NCBI RefSeq assembly: GCF_003635115.1
Contig: NZ_RBXJ01000001.1
Coordinates: 1,674,001 to 1,738,000, forward strand
Direction of reading: 5' to 3'
Source of the DNA: Microbacterium sp. AG1240
Lineage (GTDB): Bacteria; Actinomycetota; Actinomycetes; Actinomycetales; Microbacteriaceae
Length of the DNA: 64,000 bases
Position 1 is the first letter of the stretch. Each line of letters opens with the position of its first letter. The notes beneath the pieces are model-generated. The model saw nothing but the letters and a program-made list of their open reading frames with translations, was not told the DNA's origin and made no database searches. Below are positions 7,814 to 16,457 of this stretch, in pieces. The position numbers and the translations under genes are program-made.

Positions 7814-9001
7814 GTGACAGCGCCCGACTCCCCCGCGGACGCCGACGAGCTTCTCGACGGCCGCTACCGCCTCGAGACGGTCGTCGGTCAGGGCGGCTAC
7901 GCGCGGGTGTATCGCGCGATCGACACATCGCTCGGACGCCGGGTCGCCGTCAAAGTGTTCACCGTCGAGGCAGCCGACGAGCGCGATCGCAGGCGACGCG
8001 AGTCCGAGACACGACTTCTCGCCGGCCTCAGCCACGAGTCGCTCGTGACCCTCTTCGATGCGAGCCTCGAGGGCGATCCGTCCTATCTCGTCATGGAGTT
8101 CGTCGACGGCCCGACTCTGCGCACCGCCATCGCCGACGGCCAGCTCCCTCCGCGGAAGGCGGCGCGCCTGGCGATCGAGCTCAGCGAGGCCCTCCAGGTC
8201 ATCCACGCGGCGGGGGTCGTCCATCGCGACATCAAGCCCTCCAACGTGCTCCTCCGCCCCGCGCGCACCGAGTTCGGAGAAGACCGGGCAATGCTCGCCG
8301 ATTTCGGCATCGCGTCCCTCGTCGACTCCACGAGACTCACCGGCACCGGCACGCTGGTCGGCACCGCGGCCTACCTGAGCCCCGAACAGGCTCGCGGCGA
8401 CCGGGCGGGCGCAGCATCCGACGTCTACTCGCTCGGACTCCTCCTCCTGGAAGCACTCACGTCCGAGCGCGCCTTCGCTCAGCAGACGCCGCACGAAGCA
8501 CTGGCAGCGCGCATCGCCCGCACTCCTCAGATCCCGCCGCATCTGCCCGCCGACTGGCGTGCACTCCTGAGCGCGATGACCGCCCTCGAGCCCTCCCACC
8601 GACCCGACGCGGCGGCTGTCACCCGTGCCGCGCGACGGATCGAGAACGAGGATGCTGTGTTCTCCCCTGCCGTGTTCTCCCCTGCCGTGCCCTCCCCTGC
8701 CGCACCCTCTGGTGCCGCGCGGAGCCCGGAGCTCACCGGCGCCACGGCGGTGCTCGAGCCCGGTGCGACCGCGGTGCTCGATCCCCCTACGCGCGTGCTC
8801 GATCAGGCGGCCGATGCGCCCGCGAGGAGCACGCCCCCGCGCTGGCTCTGGTGGGCGCTGGCCGCCCTCGTGGTGGTGGCGATCGCCGCCGCGATCGCAA
8901 TCTTCCTGTCCACGGCCGCCTCTTCCCCGCCCGATCCGGCATTCCCCCCTCTCCCCGATCCGTTGAGCTCGCACTTCGACGACCTCTGGAGCACCCTGTG
9001 A
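7814..9001 (+). CDS. Ser/Thr protein kinase, membrane-anchored, no sensor domain
   Basis: A 395-residue Hanks-type kinase. The glycine loop is VVGQGGYARVY near residue 20, the ATP-binding Lys is in VAVKVF, the catalytic loop is HRDIKPSN near 137, then ADFG and a SPEQ version of the APE motif. A proline-rich linker contains an in-frame 15-base tandem repeat, followed by one membrane helix at about 342 to 366 and only about 30 residues outside; there are no PASTA repeats. The stop overlaps the next start (TGATG), linking it to a lipoprotein gene. Substrates are unknown. Confidence 0.93.
   Translation: MTAPDSPADADELLDGRYRLETVVGQGGYARVYRAIDTSLGRRVAVKVFTVEAADERDRRRRESETRLLAGLSHESLVTLFDASLEGDPSYLVMEFVDGPTLRTAIADGQLPPRKAARLAIELSEALQVIHAAGVVHRDIKPSNVLLRPARTEFGEDRAMLADFGIASLVDSTRLTGTGTLVGTAAYLSPEQARGDRAGAASDVYSLGLLLLEALTSERAFAQQTPHEALAARIARTPQIPPHLPADWRALLSAMTALEPSHRPDAAAVTRAARRIENEDAVFSPAVFSPAVPSPAAPSGAARSPELTGATAVLEPGATAVLDPPTRVLDQAADAPARSTPPRWLWWALAALVVVAIAAAIAIFLSTAASSPPDPAFPPLPDPLSSHFDDLWSTL
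8657..8716 (+). repeat. in-frame 15-base tandem repeat in the kinase linker
   Basis: GTGTTCTCCCCTGCC occurs twice in tandem (8657-8686), a one-step variant follows (8687-8701) and then a degenerate fourth unit. It encodes VFSPA-VFSPA-VPSPA-APSGA in the juxtamembrane linker. The unit length is a multiple of three, so copy-number changes keep the frame. Confidence 0.85.
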
Positions 9002-9465
9002 TGCGCCGCGCCGGGCTGCTTTCCGCCGTCGCGGTCGCCACGGCGATCATGCTCGCGGGGTGCTCCCCCGCTCCCGAGGACGGCTGGCGCGACCAGGTCT
9101 CGCGGGCGGCCGAGCAGGCCTCGTCGGGCGACTACGCCGCCGCCGACGCAACCCTCGCCGCCGTCGAACAGGCGGTGGCGGCCGCTCGCGACGACGCACG
9201 GATCGATGGGACACGAGCCGGCGAGATCCTCGCCGCCGTCACGACCGTGCGAGCCGATCTGTCGACACTGGCGACGCCGACTCCCGCGCCGTCGGAGTCG
9301 GCGCCGGCGGTGGAGAGCACCGCCCCGGCATCCACTCCTGCGCCCGAGGAAGCGGACGAGGACGAGCCGGCCCAACCCGATACCGGTCCCGGCAACGGCA
9401 ACGGCAAGCCGGGACCGAAGGACGATAAGGGCAAGGGACCCGCCGACGAGGGAGACGACGAGTGA
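9001..9465 (+). CDS. lipoprotein of unknown function
   Basis: A 154-residue lipoprotein. The signal peptide ends in the lipobox LAGC at about residues 18 to 21. The mature part has a short helical region containing about four Ala-rich turns, then a low-complexity Pro/Ala/Glu/Gly tail ending in a highly charged segment. ATG at 9001 overlaps the kinase stop codon by one base, and CTGGAG upstream can serve as ribosome-binding site. The kinase-lipoprotein pairing recurs in this window near 30 kb, which suggests surface sensing or a kinase target, but this is inference. Confidence 0.75.
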   Translation: MRRAGLLSAVAVATAIMLAGCSPAPEDGWRDQVSRAAEQASSGDYAAADATLAAVEQAVAAARDDARIDGTRAGEILAAVTTVRADLSTLATPTPAPSESAPAVESTAPASTPAPEEADEDEPAQPDTGPGNGNGKPGPKDDKGKGPADEGDDE

Positions 9466-9469
9466 GCTC

Positions 9470-10387
9470 GTGCTGAGCGTCCTGACGGGATTCCTGGTCG
9501 TCGGAGTGGCGATCGTGGTCGGATACATCGTCGGCCGGATCGACCTCCTCGGGCCGCACGCGCGATACGTGCTCAGTCGACTGACGTTCTTCGTCCTCTC
9601 GCCCTTCCTGCTCTTCGTCGTGCTCTCCCGAGCCGATGTCGCGACACTGTTCTCCGCGCTCCTTCCCGTATCGATGCTCGCGGCGGCGGTGATCTTCGCG
9701 ATCTACGCGGTGGTGGCGAGATTCGTTCTGCGACGCGCAGTGGGCGAGTCGGTGATCGGAGCTCTCTCCGGCGGACTGGTCAACTCCAACAACATCGGCA
9801 TCCCCATCTCGCTCTACATGCTGGGCAACGCCGCCTTCTCGGCGCCCGTCATCCTCTTCCAGCTGCTCATCGTGATGCCGATCGCCCTCGCCCTCCTCGA
9901 CGCCGCCACCTCCGGCGCCCGGTCGGCCGGACGCATCCTTCGCCAAACGGCGCGCAACCCCATGCTCATCGGCTCCGCGCTCGGCGTGCTCGTCGCGCTA
10001 CTCGACATCGACCTCCCTCCGATCGTCTTCGACCCGCTGACGCTCGTGGCCAACGCGTGCGTGCCGATCATGCTCATCTCATTCGGCATCTCACTGCACG
10101 GGCAACGCGTGCTGGCCACCGGCGGGCGCCGCGCCGACGTGCTGGTCGCCTCCGCTCTGAAGCTGCTCGTCATGCCCGTCGTGGCATGGCTGCTCGCACT
10201 CGCCTTCTCCCTCCCGGCCGAGCAGGTGCTCATCGTCGTCGTGCTCGCCGCCCTGCCGACCGCACAGAACGTCTTCAACTACGCCCAGCGCTACGACATC
10301 GGCGAGATCATCGCGCGCGACACGATCTTCATCACCACGCTCGGCTGCGTGCCCGTGCTGTTCCTCGCAACCCTGTTCCTCGGCTGA
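9470..10387 (+). CDS. AEC family transporter (auxin efflux carrier type)
   Basis: A 305-residue membrane protein with about ten hydrophobic helices arranged as two halves. Family signatures include GGLVNSNNIGIP near residue 100 and the C-terminal LAALPTAQNVFNYA segment. AEC proteins are secondary carriers, often for organic acids or related anions; the substrate here is unknown. GTG at 9470 is chosen because the frame upstream lies inside the lipoprotein gene; it is five bases after that gene's stop and has only a distant GGAG ribosome-binding sequence. Translational coupling to the upstream genes is likely. Confidence 0.85.
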   Translation: MLSVLTGFLVVGVAIVVGYIVGRIDLLGPHARYVLSRLTFFVLSPFLLFVVLSRADVATLFSALLPVSMLAAAVIFAIYAVVARFVLRRAVGESVIGALSGGLVNSNNIGIPISLYMLGNAAFSAPVILFQLLIVMPIALALLDAATSGARSAGRILRQTARNPMLIGSALGVLVALLDIDLPPIVFDPLTLVANACVPIMLISFGISLHGQRVLATGGRRADVLVASALKLLVMPVVAWLLALAFSLPAEQVLIVVVLAALPTAQNVFNYAQRYDIGEIIARDTIFITTLGCVPVLFLATLFLG

Positions 10388-10406
10388 CCGCTCCGGGGGC
10401 GATGTC

Positions 10407-10445
10407 GACGTGCATCGTCACGTCCCCCACTCCCCCGCCCGGGGG
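10407..10445 (+). terminator. paired hairpins between AEC transporter and hdeD-like gene
   Basis: GACGTG and CACGTC (10407-10424) and a C-run/G-run hairpin (10432-10445) lie just after the transporter stop. No T-tract follows, so termination is only a possibility. Confidence 0.35.
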
Positions 10446-10489
10446 TCTACAGTGAGGGTGTTCTCAGCGTTCTCTCAGAAAGGCAGCGC

Positions 10490-11047
10490 ATGTCCACGAC
10501 CATCTCGTTCGACAAGTCCGCGGTGACGGCCATCCGCACCGCCCTCGGGATCGGTGGCGTGATCTCGATCATCGCCGGCATCGTGATCCTCGTCTGGCCC
10601 GGTCACGCCGCGGAGGCGGTGACCGCCATCATCGCCGTCTACGTCATCGTCGCCGGCCTCGTCTACGCCGGTCTGGGCGTCTTCTCGCGCACCCGTCAGG
10701 GGTGGTCGCGAGTCGGCCACATCGTGTTGGGCATCCTCTTCGTGATCGCCGGAATCGTCGCGCTGGTGAACCTCGCCGCGGCCACCGTCGGTCTCGCCGT
10801 CTTCATCGGCGTGCTGATCGGCATCCTCTGGCTGATCGAGGGCGTTGTCTCTCTGTCGACCCTCGGCGACTCGGGATCGAAGGGCTGGACGATCTTCTTC
10901 GCTATCGTCAGCATCATCGCCGGCGTCACGCTGCTCTTCTCGCCGCTCTACGTCGCGATCCTGTGGCTCTTCGTCGGCATCTCGCTGGTCGTGCTCGGCG
11001 TCTTCCAGGTGGCACGCGCCTTCACGTTCGGCAAGACCGTCCGCTGA
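10490..11047 (+). CDS. HdeD family (DUF308) membrane protein
   Basis: A 185-residue protein of six membrane helices arranged as repeated helix pairs. Each pair carries the family's GI..II.GI.IL.WP pattern, best seen at residues 22 to 45. HdeD in enterobacteria is linked to acid resistance, and in actinobacteria the role is unproven. ATG at 10490 has a good ribosome-binding sequence (AGAAAGG) upstream. The gene is followed by a strong hairpin terminator and looks monocistronic. Confidence 0.88.
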   Translation: MSTTISFDKSAVTAIRTALGIGGVISIIAGIVILVWPGHAAEAVTAIIAVYVIVAGLVYAGLGVFSRTRQGWSRVGHIVLGILFVIAGIVALVNLAAATVGLAVFIGVLIGILWLIEGVVSLSTLGDSGSKGWTIFFAIVSIIAGVTLLFSPLYVAILWLFVGISLVVLGVFQVARAFTFGKTVR

Positions 11048-11058
11048 TCGGGTGAAAG

Positions 11059-11093
11059 ACGAACGCCCCGTGACCTTGTCGCGGGGCGTTCGT
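11059..11093. terminator. intrinsic terminator between convergent genes
   Basis: A perfect 12-base-pair stem (ACGAACGCCCCG with its complement) and an 11-base loop lie between the convergent hdeD-like and S9 peptidase genes. It probably serves both strands. Confidence 0.8.
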
Positions 11094-11096
11094 CGT

Positions 11097-13097
11097 TCAC
11101 TCGGCGACGGGGAGGTGGCGATCCCACCAGTCGAGGATGGCCTCGAACCGTTCCACACGGTGCCGGGGGCGTCCCGCCCGGGTCAGCTCGTGGTCCTCCC
11201 CGGGGAAGATGAGCATCTCCGCTTCCGTGCCCTGACGCTTCAGGGCGCTGTAGTAGCGGGTGGCCTGCTCGAGCGGGCACCGGAAGTCGAGCTCGGAGTG
11301 GATGACGAACGTGGGTGTCGTGACCTGGCCGACGACCGCCATCGGACTCTGCCGCGCAATGGCCGCCGGGTCGGTACCGACGTACTCGTGCCCGAAGAAG
11401 CTGCCGATGTCGCTGGTGCCGTCGAACGTGGCGGGGTCGAGCATCCCGCGCTCGACGATCGCACCGGCGAACCGGTGGTCGTGGGCGATCGTCCACGCGG
11501 TCATGTATCCGCCGTACGAGCCGCCCATCACACCGGTGCGCGAACCGTCGAGACGGGAGTCGGCGGCGAGCACACCGTCGAAGAAGTCCTGGATGTCGGT
11601 GTAGTCCACCGTGCCCATCGCCTGACGGATGGCCCGACCGTGCTCCCGCCCGTAACCGGCGCTCCCTCGCGGATTGCAGTAGACGACGGCATAGCCCGCG
11701 TCCACGAGCACCTGGGTCTCGTCGAACACGCGCACGCCGTACGACGAGTACGGCCCGCCGTGGATCTGCAGAAGCACGGGGAACGGCCCCTCGCCCTCCG
11801 GTGCGGCGACCCACCCGTGCACCGGATAGCCGTCGCGCGCGCTGATCTCGATCTCACGCGGCTCCACCAGTCCCGCTTCGCGAAGCACGGAGCCGAAGCT
11901 CGTCACGGGCCGCGCTCCGCCGTCGCTCACGACGGCGAGCTCGGAGAACGAATCGGCCATGCCGACCGCGACGACGAGGGTGTCGCCGGATGCTGCGTGT
12001 CCCGTCACATCGACGTCGCCGCCGAGCACCTCGGTCACCGTCGCGTCGCGCGTCACGCGCAGCAGTCGGACCCGACCGCGGGTGCGGTCCTGGACGACGG
12101 CGTCGTCACCGTCGACCGTGATCCGGCCGCCCGGTTCGCCCAGGTCGATCGTCTCGGGATCGGTGAGGCGACGCGGCTCGCCGTCATCACGGAGCAGCCA
12201 CAGAGCGCTCCCTGGTGCGACGAAGTCGACGCGGCTCTCGCCGACATCGCTGGCGATCAGCCACACCAGACCGTCGGGCGAGACGGCGACGTCGTCGATC
12301 GAGAGCGATCGCTCCGCACCCACGAGCTCGCGCGAGCCTGACCCGTCGGCGGCCACGGCGACGAGACGATCGCGCAGGTCGGCGAAAGCGGCCTCGATCA
12401 CGTCGGGGATGACGAGGATCGCGGCGCCGTCCGCCGTCCACGTCGTACCCGACCAGCTTGCGGGGCCATCGGTGAGCTGGACGGCGGATGCGGCTACGCG
12501 AGGCGTCTCGGGGGCCTTCTCGCCCTCCGCGAGAACCCGCGGGGCGGCGTCGTAGAAGGGTTCGCTCGTCGGGTCGGGTGCGGCGATGCGGAACAGCTGC
12601 GCCGGTCGATCGGCGATGTATCCGAGTCCATTCGCGTGCCAGCGGATGCCGGTGATGCGCCGGGGCGCCTCGTCGGAGGCATCCAGTCCGTCGACCGTGC
12701 CGTAGCGCCCGCGCTCGGCGACCCGGGCCGTGTACGCGAGGTGGGCGCCGTCGGGCGACCAGGAGAAGGCCAGCACCCCGGTCTCGGCATCGGTCGCCTG
12801 CACGGCCTCGCCGCCGTCGGCGGGCATGACGAACACCTGTGCGTGCCGCGCCGCGTCGGCGCGGAGGAACGCGACCCGCGTCGCATCGGGCGAGAGCTCC
12901 GGGCCGGAGTCGGCCGTGCCACGGGTGAGCCTGCGGGGCTCGCCGTCGGGCAGGTCGACGCGCCAGACCTGTCCGACGGCCCGGTTCGCAACGAGGTCGG
13001 GTCTCGACGTCGCGAAGACGGCTAACGACCCGTCGGGAGCGATCGAGGGGCGCCCGACGGAGACGAGGGACTCGATGTCGCGGGCGCGCACGGTCAC
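11097..13097 (-). CDS. S9 family (prolyl oligopeptidase type) peptidase
   Basis: A 666-residue serine peptidase. The N-terminal two thirds are WD40-like beta-propeller repeats (for example DGSLAVFATSRPD and LSPDATRVAFLR), which gate access to the active site. The C-terminal alpha/beta hydrolase domain has the nucleophile motif GGSYGGYM near residue 525, Asp in HSELDFRCP and His in GEDHEL. This layout fits dipeptidyl- or acylaminoacyl-peptidases acting on small peptides in the cytosol. GTG at 13097 overlaps the stop of the upstream SDR gene by four bases, so translation is coupled. Confidence 0.93.
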   Translation of the reverse strand: MTVRARDIESLVSVGRPSIAPDGSLAVFATSRPDLVANRAVGQVWRVDLPDGEPRRLTRGTADSGPELSPDATRVAFLRADAARHAQVFVMPADGGEAVQATDAETGVLAFSWSPDGAHLAYTARVAERGRYGTVDGLDASDEAPRRITGIRWHANGLGYIADRPAQLFRIAAPDPTSEPFYDAAPRVLAEGEKAPETPRVAASAVQLTDGPASWSGTTWTADGAAILVIPDVIEAAFADLRDRLVAVAADGSGSRELVGAERSLSIDDVAVSPDGLVWLIASDVGESRVDFVAPGSALWLLRDDGEPRRLTDPETIDLGEPGGRITVDGDDAVVQDRTRGRVRLLRVTRDATVTEVLGGDVDVTGHAASGDTLVVAVGMADSFSELAVVSDGGARPVTSFGSVLREAGLVEPREIEISARDGYPVHGWVAAPEGEGPFPVLLQIHGGPYSSYGVRVFDETQVLVDAGYAVVYCNPRGSAGYGREHGRAIRQAMGTVDYTDIQDFFDGVLAADSRLDGSRTGVMGGSYGGYMTAWTIAHDHRFAGAIVERGMLDPATFDGTSDIGSFFGHEYVGTDPAAIARQSPMAVVGQVTTPTFVIHSELDFRCPLEQATRYYSALKRQGTEAEMLIFPGEDHELTRAGRPRHRVERFEAILDWWDRHLPVAE

Positions 13098-13858
13098 TCC
13101 CCCTGGAACGAGTCGGTGTCGCCCACCAGACGGGTGTGGCCATCGGGAATCGGCTCCACCGCGGCGAGAGCGACCTCCGCGGCGAACTCCGACACGTTGT
13201 AGAGGCGTCCGGCCGACTCGCGGCGAGCCGAGATCGCGCCGGGGTTGGCGCGCTCGAGCAGGGTCGCGGTGATCGTGCCCTCGATCATGTCGCCCGAGAC
13301 GACGACGAAGTCGATGCCTCGCTCTTCGAGCGCGGGGATGTGCTCGCGGAGGGCGTCCTCGCCGGCACGCTTGGAGCGGGCGACGGGCTCGTACTCCGGC
13401 ATCGTCGGCGTCGTGCGGATGAAGTGCGCCTGGTGGCTGGTGACGAACACCACTCGCGCGCCGCGCCCCAGGAGGGGAAGGGCCGACTCGAGCACGCCCA
13501 CCTGAGCGTCGCGGTTGAGCTTCAGCGCATAGTCCTCAGCCATGCCCGACTCCATGCCGCCCGACGCGTTCAGCACGAGCACGTCGAGGCTGCCGAACGT
13601 GCGCTCGACCTCGGAGAACATCGCCTGCACCGACGTCGGGTCGGTGAGATCGGCACCCACCACCAGCACCCGCACACCGAGTTCACGCAGCTCAGTGGCG
13701 AGCTTCTCGGCGCGAGGCGCCTTGTTGCGGAAGTTGATGACGACATCGGCTCCGGCCTCGGCCAGGTAGCGGACGGTGTCGGCTCCGATGCCGCGTGACG
13801 ACCCCGTCACGAGGGCGGTCTTGCCCTGGAGCGAACCGGCGGCGAGAGGCTGGGACAT
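13094..13858 (-). CDS. SDR family oxidoreductase with atypical active site
   Basis: A 254-residue short-chain dehydrogenase. The NAD(P)-binding motif TGSSRGIG is at residues 18 to 25, then NASGG and VVFVTSHQ with the expected Ser. The catalytic region reads YEPVARSKRAG: the Lys is in place, but the residue four before it is Val, and the only Tyr is seven before it, so the standard YxxxK motif is not met. The family may use a shifted Tyr or have lost dehydrogenase activity. ATG at 13858 has AGGAG upstream. It is first in a two-gene unit with the S9 peptidase. Confidence 0.87.
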   Translation of the reverse strand: MSQPLAAGSLQGKTALVTGSSRGIGADTVRYLAEAGADVVINFRNKAPRAEKLATELRELGVRVLVVGADLTDPTSVQAMFSEVERTFGSLDVLVLNASGGMESGMAEDYALKLNRDAQVGVLESALPLLGRGARVVFVTSHQAHFIRTTPTMPEYEPVARSKRAGEDALREHIPALEERGIDFVVVSGDMIEGTITATLLERANPGAISARRESAGRLYNVSEFAAEVALAAVEPIPDGHTRLVGDTDSFQGE

Positions 13859-13870
13859 GCGAGAACTCCT

Positions 13871-13904
13871 GGTCGAATCGAGGCGCGGCCGCGGGGATTC
13901 GACC
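13871..13904. promoter_or_regulatory. 34-base dyad upstream of the SDR-S9 unit
   Basis: Perfect 9-base outer arms GGTCGAATC and GATTCGACC enclose an inner 10-base palindrome CGCGGCCGCG (13884-13893). It sits three to four bases upstream of the SDR ribosome-binding site. It may be an operator or a 5'-leader hairpin that masks the start. Confidence 0.5.
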
Positions 13905-13979
13905 TGTCATCAGCCTATCAACGGGCCCGGTCGCACCCCCGGATGTTAGGGTTCGAACACGAGCGGGAGAGGATGCCCG

Positions 13980-14483
13980 ATGTTGCCGGATCTGACGCAG
14001 TACATCTGGATCGCCTGGCTGGTGCTGGTCCTGCTCTTCGTGATCATCGAGCTGTTGACCCTCGAGTTCACCTTCCTGATGCTCGCCGCCGGCTCTCTCA
14101 TCGGGGGCCTCGGAGTCTTCCTCCTCGGCGGCCCGTGGTGGCTGCAGGTCGCGATCGCCGCCGCCGTCTCGGCGCTGCTGCTGTTCACGATCAGACCCCT
14201 CCTCCTGCGTGCGCTCCATCGCGGTGAGCCGCCGGCGCGCACCAACGTGGACGCGCTGTACGGGATCGGCGGTCGCGTGGTAGCTCCTTTCCTCGACGGT
14301 GCGGGCTCCGTCCGCCTCGACAACGGCGAGACGTGGACGGCCCGGTTCTCCGACGCCTCCCCTCATCCCGTCGTCGCGGCCGGCGACAGGGTGATCGTCG
14401 ACGCGGTGCACGGCGCCACTGTCGAGGTCACGCCTGCTCCCCGCACGATCCCCCCGACAGAGAGTGAGACCAACGATGGTTGA
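13980..14483 (+). CDS. NfeD family membrane protein
   Basis: A 167-residue protein with three membrane helices (about residues 8 to 75) and a C-terminal OB-fold domain containing ALYGIGGRVV and GDRVIVDAVHGATVEV. NfeD-like proteins pair with SPFH/stomatin proteins in membrane microdomain organisation or quality control, and the next gene is exactly such a partner. ATG at 13980 is preceded by GGGAGAGG. The gene overlaps the SPFH gene by eight bases, which indicates translational coupling. Confidence 0.9.
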   Translation: MLPDLTQYIWIAWLVLVLLFVIIELLTLEFTFLMLAAGSLIGGLGVFLLGGPWWLQVAIAAAVSALLLFTIRPLLLRALHRGEPPARTNVDALYGIGGRVVAPFLDGAGSVRLDNGETWTARFSDASPHPVVAAGDRVIVDAVHGATVEVTPAPRTIPPTESETNDG

Positions 14484-15579
14484 CGTAGGGGCCTTCATCG
14501 GCCAGATCTTCGTGATCGTCCTCCTGGTGGTGCTGGCGATCTTCGTGGTCGTGGTGCTGTTCCGGGCGATCCGCATCATCCCGCAGGCCTACTCGGGCGT
14601 GGTCGAGCGGCTCGGTCGCTACCAGCGCACGCTCAGCCCGGGACTCAACCTCCTCGTCCCGTTCGTCGACCGCGTACGTCCCCTCGTTGACATGCGGGAG
14701 CAGGTCGTGTCCTTCCCGCCGCAGCCGGTGATCACCGAAGACAACCTGGTCGTCTCGATCGACACGGTGGTCTACTTCCAGGTGACCGACGCCCGGGCGG
14801 CGACGTACGAGATCGCGAACTATCTGAGCGCGGTCGAGCAGTTGACCACCACCACGCTCCGCAACGTCGTCGGCGGCCTGAACCTCGAAGAGGCGCTGAC
14901 GAGCCGCGACAACATCAACGGGCAGCTGCGCGTCGTCCTCGACGAGGCGACCGGCAAGTGGGGCCTTCGGGTCTCGCGCGTCGAGCTGAAGGCGATCGAC
15001 CCACCGCTGTCGATCCAGGACTCGATGGAGAAGCAGATGCGGGCCGAGCGCGACCGTCGAGCGGTCATCCTCACCTCGGAGGGCTCGAAGCAGTCGCAGA
15101 TCCTCGAGGCGGAGGGCCGCCGACAGGCGGAGATCCTTCGCGCCGAGGGCGACAAGCAGGCAGCCGTCCTTCGCGCGCAGGGCGAGGCGGAGGCCATCGA
15201 GATGGTCTTCAACGCCATCCACGTCGGCGACCCCGACGACAAGCTGCTGGCGTACCAGTACCTGCAGACCCTCCCCAAGATCGCCGACAGTGCCTCGAGC
15301 AAGATGTGGATCATCCCGAGCGAGTTCACCGAGGCGCTCAAGGGCATCGGCGACGCCTTCGGCGGGCGCGCCGCGGCCACGCCGGCCGCTGCGAAGGAGG
15401 GCGCCCGCGCCACCACCGCGGGCAGCAGCACGGCCCAGGAGGCCGTCGACGCCGCCCGCAAGGCGGCGAGCGAGGCCGACGACATCGCCGTGCAGGTGCG
15501 CAGCAGCATGCCCGGCGGCGCCGGCCAGTCGACGGTCGCCGACGCCGAGACGGCTCCCCCCGCGGGCCCGGCGGCGTGA
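14476..15579 (+). CDS. SPFH domain protein (paraslipin/QmcA type)
   Basis: A 367-residue stomatin-like protein. An N-terminal membrane helix at about residues 8 to 30 is followed by RIIPQAYSGVVERLGRY, the SPFH band-7 signature, and a long Ala/Glu-rich coiled-coil with repeats of the type AEGRRQAEILRAEG. The tail is Ala-rich and low-complexity. It would oligomerise at the membrane together with the NfeD partner. ATG at 14476 is preferred over the in-frame GTG at 14464 because of the family N-terminus. The start overlaps the nfeD-like gene, and the stop overlaps the GDPD gene (GTGA). Confidence 0.93.
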   Translation: MVDVGAFIGQIFVIVLLVVLAIFVVVVLFRAIRIIPQAYSGVVERLGRYQRTLSPGLNLLVPFVDRVRPLVDMREQVVSFPPQPVITEDNLVVSIDTVVYFQVTDARAATYEIANYLSAVEQLTTTTLRNVVGGLNLEEALTSRDNINGQLRVVLDEATGKWGLRVSRVELKAIDPPLSIQDSMEKQMRAERDRRAVILTSEGSKQSQILEAEGRRQAEILRAEGDKQAAVLRAQGEAEAIEMVFNAIHVGDPDDKLLAYQYLQTLPKIADSASSKMWIIPSEFTEALKGIGDAFGGRAAATPAAAKEGARATTAGSSTAQEAVDAARKAASEADDIAVQVRSSMPGGAGQSTVADAETAPPAGPAA

Positions 15580-16364
15580 CGCACCCCTGGTTCGCGGGGG
15601 CATCGGTCCCCCGCGTCCTGGCCCACCGCGGCCTCGTCACCGCGGACGACGCGGCTCTGGGCGTCGTCGACAACTCCTTCGCCGCGGTGGCCGCAGCCCA
15701 CGCCGCGGGCGCGCTGTACGTGGAATCGGACTGCCACCTGACGAGGGACGGCACGGTCGTGCTCTTCCACGACGAGGATCTCTCCCGCACGGTCGGGGAT
15801 CCCCGGCAGGTCTCCGACGTCACGGTCCGCGAGCTCGAGGAACTCATGTCCGAGCGCGGGGGCCTCATCACGCTCGAGCAGGCGCTCGAGACCTTCCCCG
15901 ACGTGCGCTTCAATCTCGACGTGAAAGCCGCCGCCGCGGCCGAGCACGTCGGACGCATCGTCGCGCCGTCGGCCGCGCGCGTGCTGCTCACGAGCTTCTC
16001 CGACGCCCGCCGCACGACGGCTCTGCGCGCGGCAGCCGCGGCGGGCGCGACCGTGCGGCCGGCCACCTCCGCGGGGCGCGAGACGATCGCCAAGGTGCTC
16101 CTGGCCGTCTCGCTGCGCTCCCGTCCGCTGGCCGAGCGAGCGCTGCGCGACATCGATGCGCTGCAGATCCCCGAGCGCCAGGGCGCGGTCCGCGTGCTCA
16201 GCCCGCGCCTGATCGAGACCGCCCACCGTCACGGCGTCGAGGTGCACGTCTGGACCGTGAACGATGCACCCGACATGCGCCGGCTCGCCGACATCGGCTG
16301 TGACGGTATGGTGACAGATTGCGCTGACGTCGCGCTGAGGATCCTGGGCCCCGCGTCACTCTGA
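15576..16364 (+). CDS. glycerophosphodiester phosphodiesterase family protein
   Basis: A 262-residue TIM-barrel phosphodiesterase. Catalytic elements are LAHRG near residue 14, ESDCHLTRDG near 47 with the acidic metal ligands, and LFHDEDLSRT near 61. It would hydrolyse glycerophosphodiesters to glycerol-3-phosphate and an alcohol. No signal peptide is visible, so it is probably cytosolic. GTG at 15576 overlaps the stop of the SPFH gene by four bases, making it the third gene of this cluster. The C-terminal WTVNDAPDMRRL segment matches family members. Confidence 0.9.
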   Translation: MTHPWFAGASVPRVLAHRGLVTADDAALGVVDNSFAAVAAAHAAGALYVESDCHLTRDGTVVLFHDEDLSRTVGDPRQVSDVTVRELEELMSERGGLITLEQALETFPDVRFNLDVKAAAAAEHVGRIVAPSAARVLLTSFSDARRTTALRAAAAAGATVRPATSAGRETIAKVLLAVSLRSRPLAERALRDIDALQIPERQGAVRVLSPRLIETAHRHGVEVHVWTVNDAPDMRRLADIGCDGMVTDCADVALRILGPASL

Positions 16365-16457
16365 GCATCGACTGTGAATGCGAACCGTTCACCCGTTGTT
16401 CGGATGGATCGCCCAGGCCGAGACGTTATACCTGATCAGCGACGAGAGGACCACACA

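Noticed and set aside
16374..16457. A SigR-type promoter in front of rbpA
   Set aside because: GTGAAT and GTTG are present but only 15 bases apart, shorter than the SigR spacing, so I did not call it.
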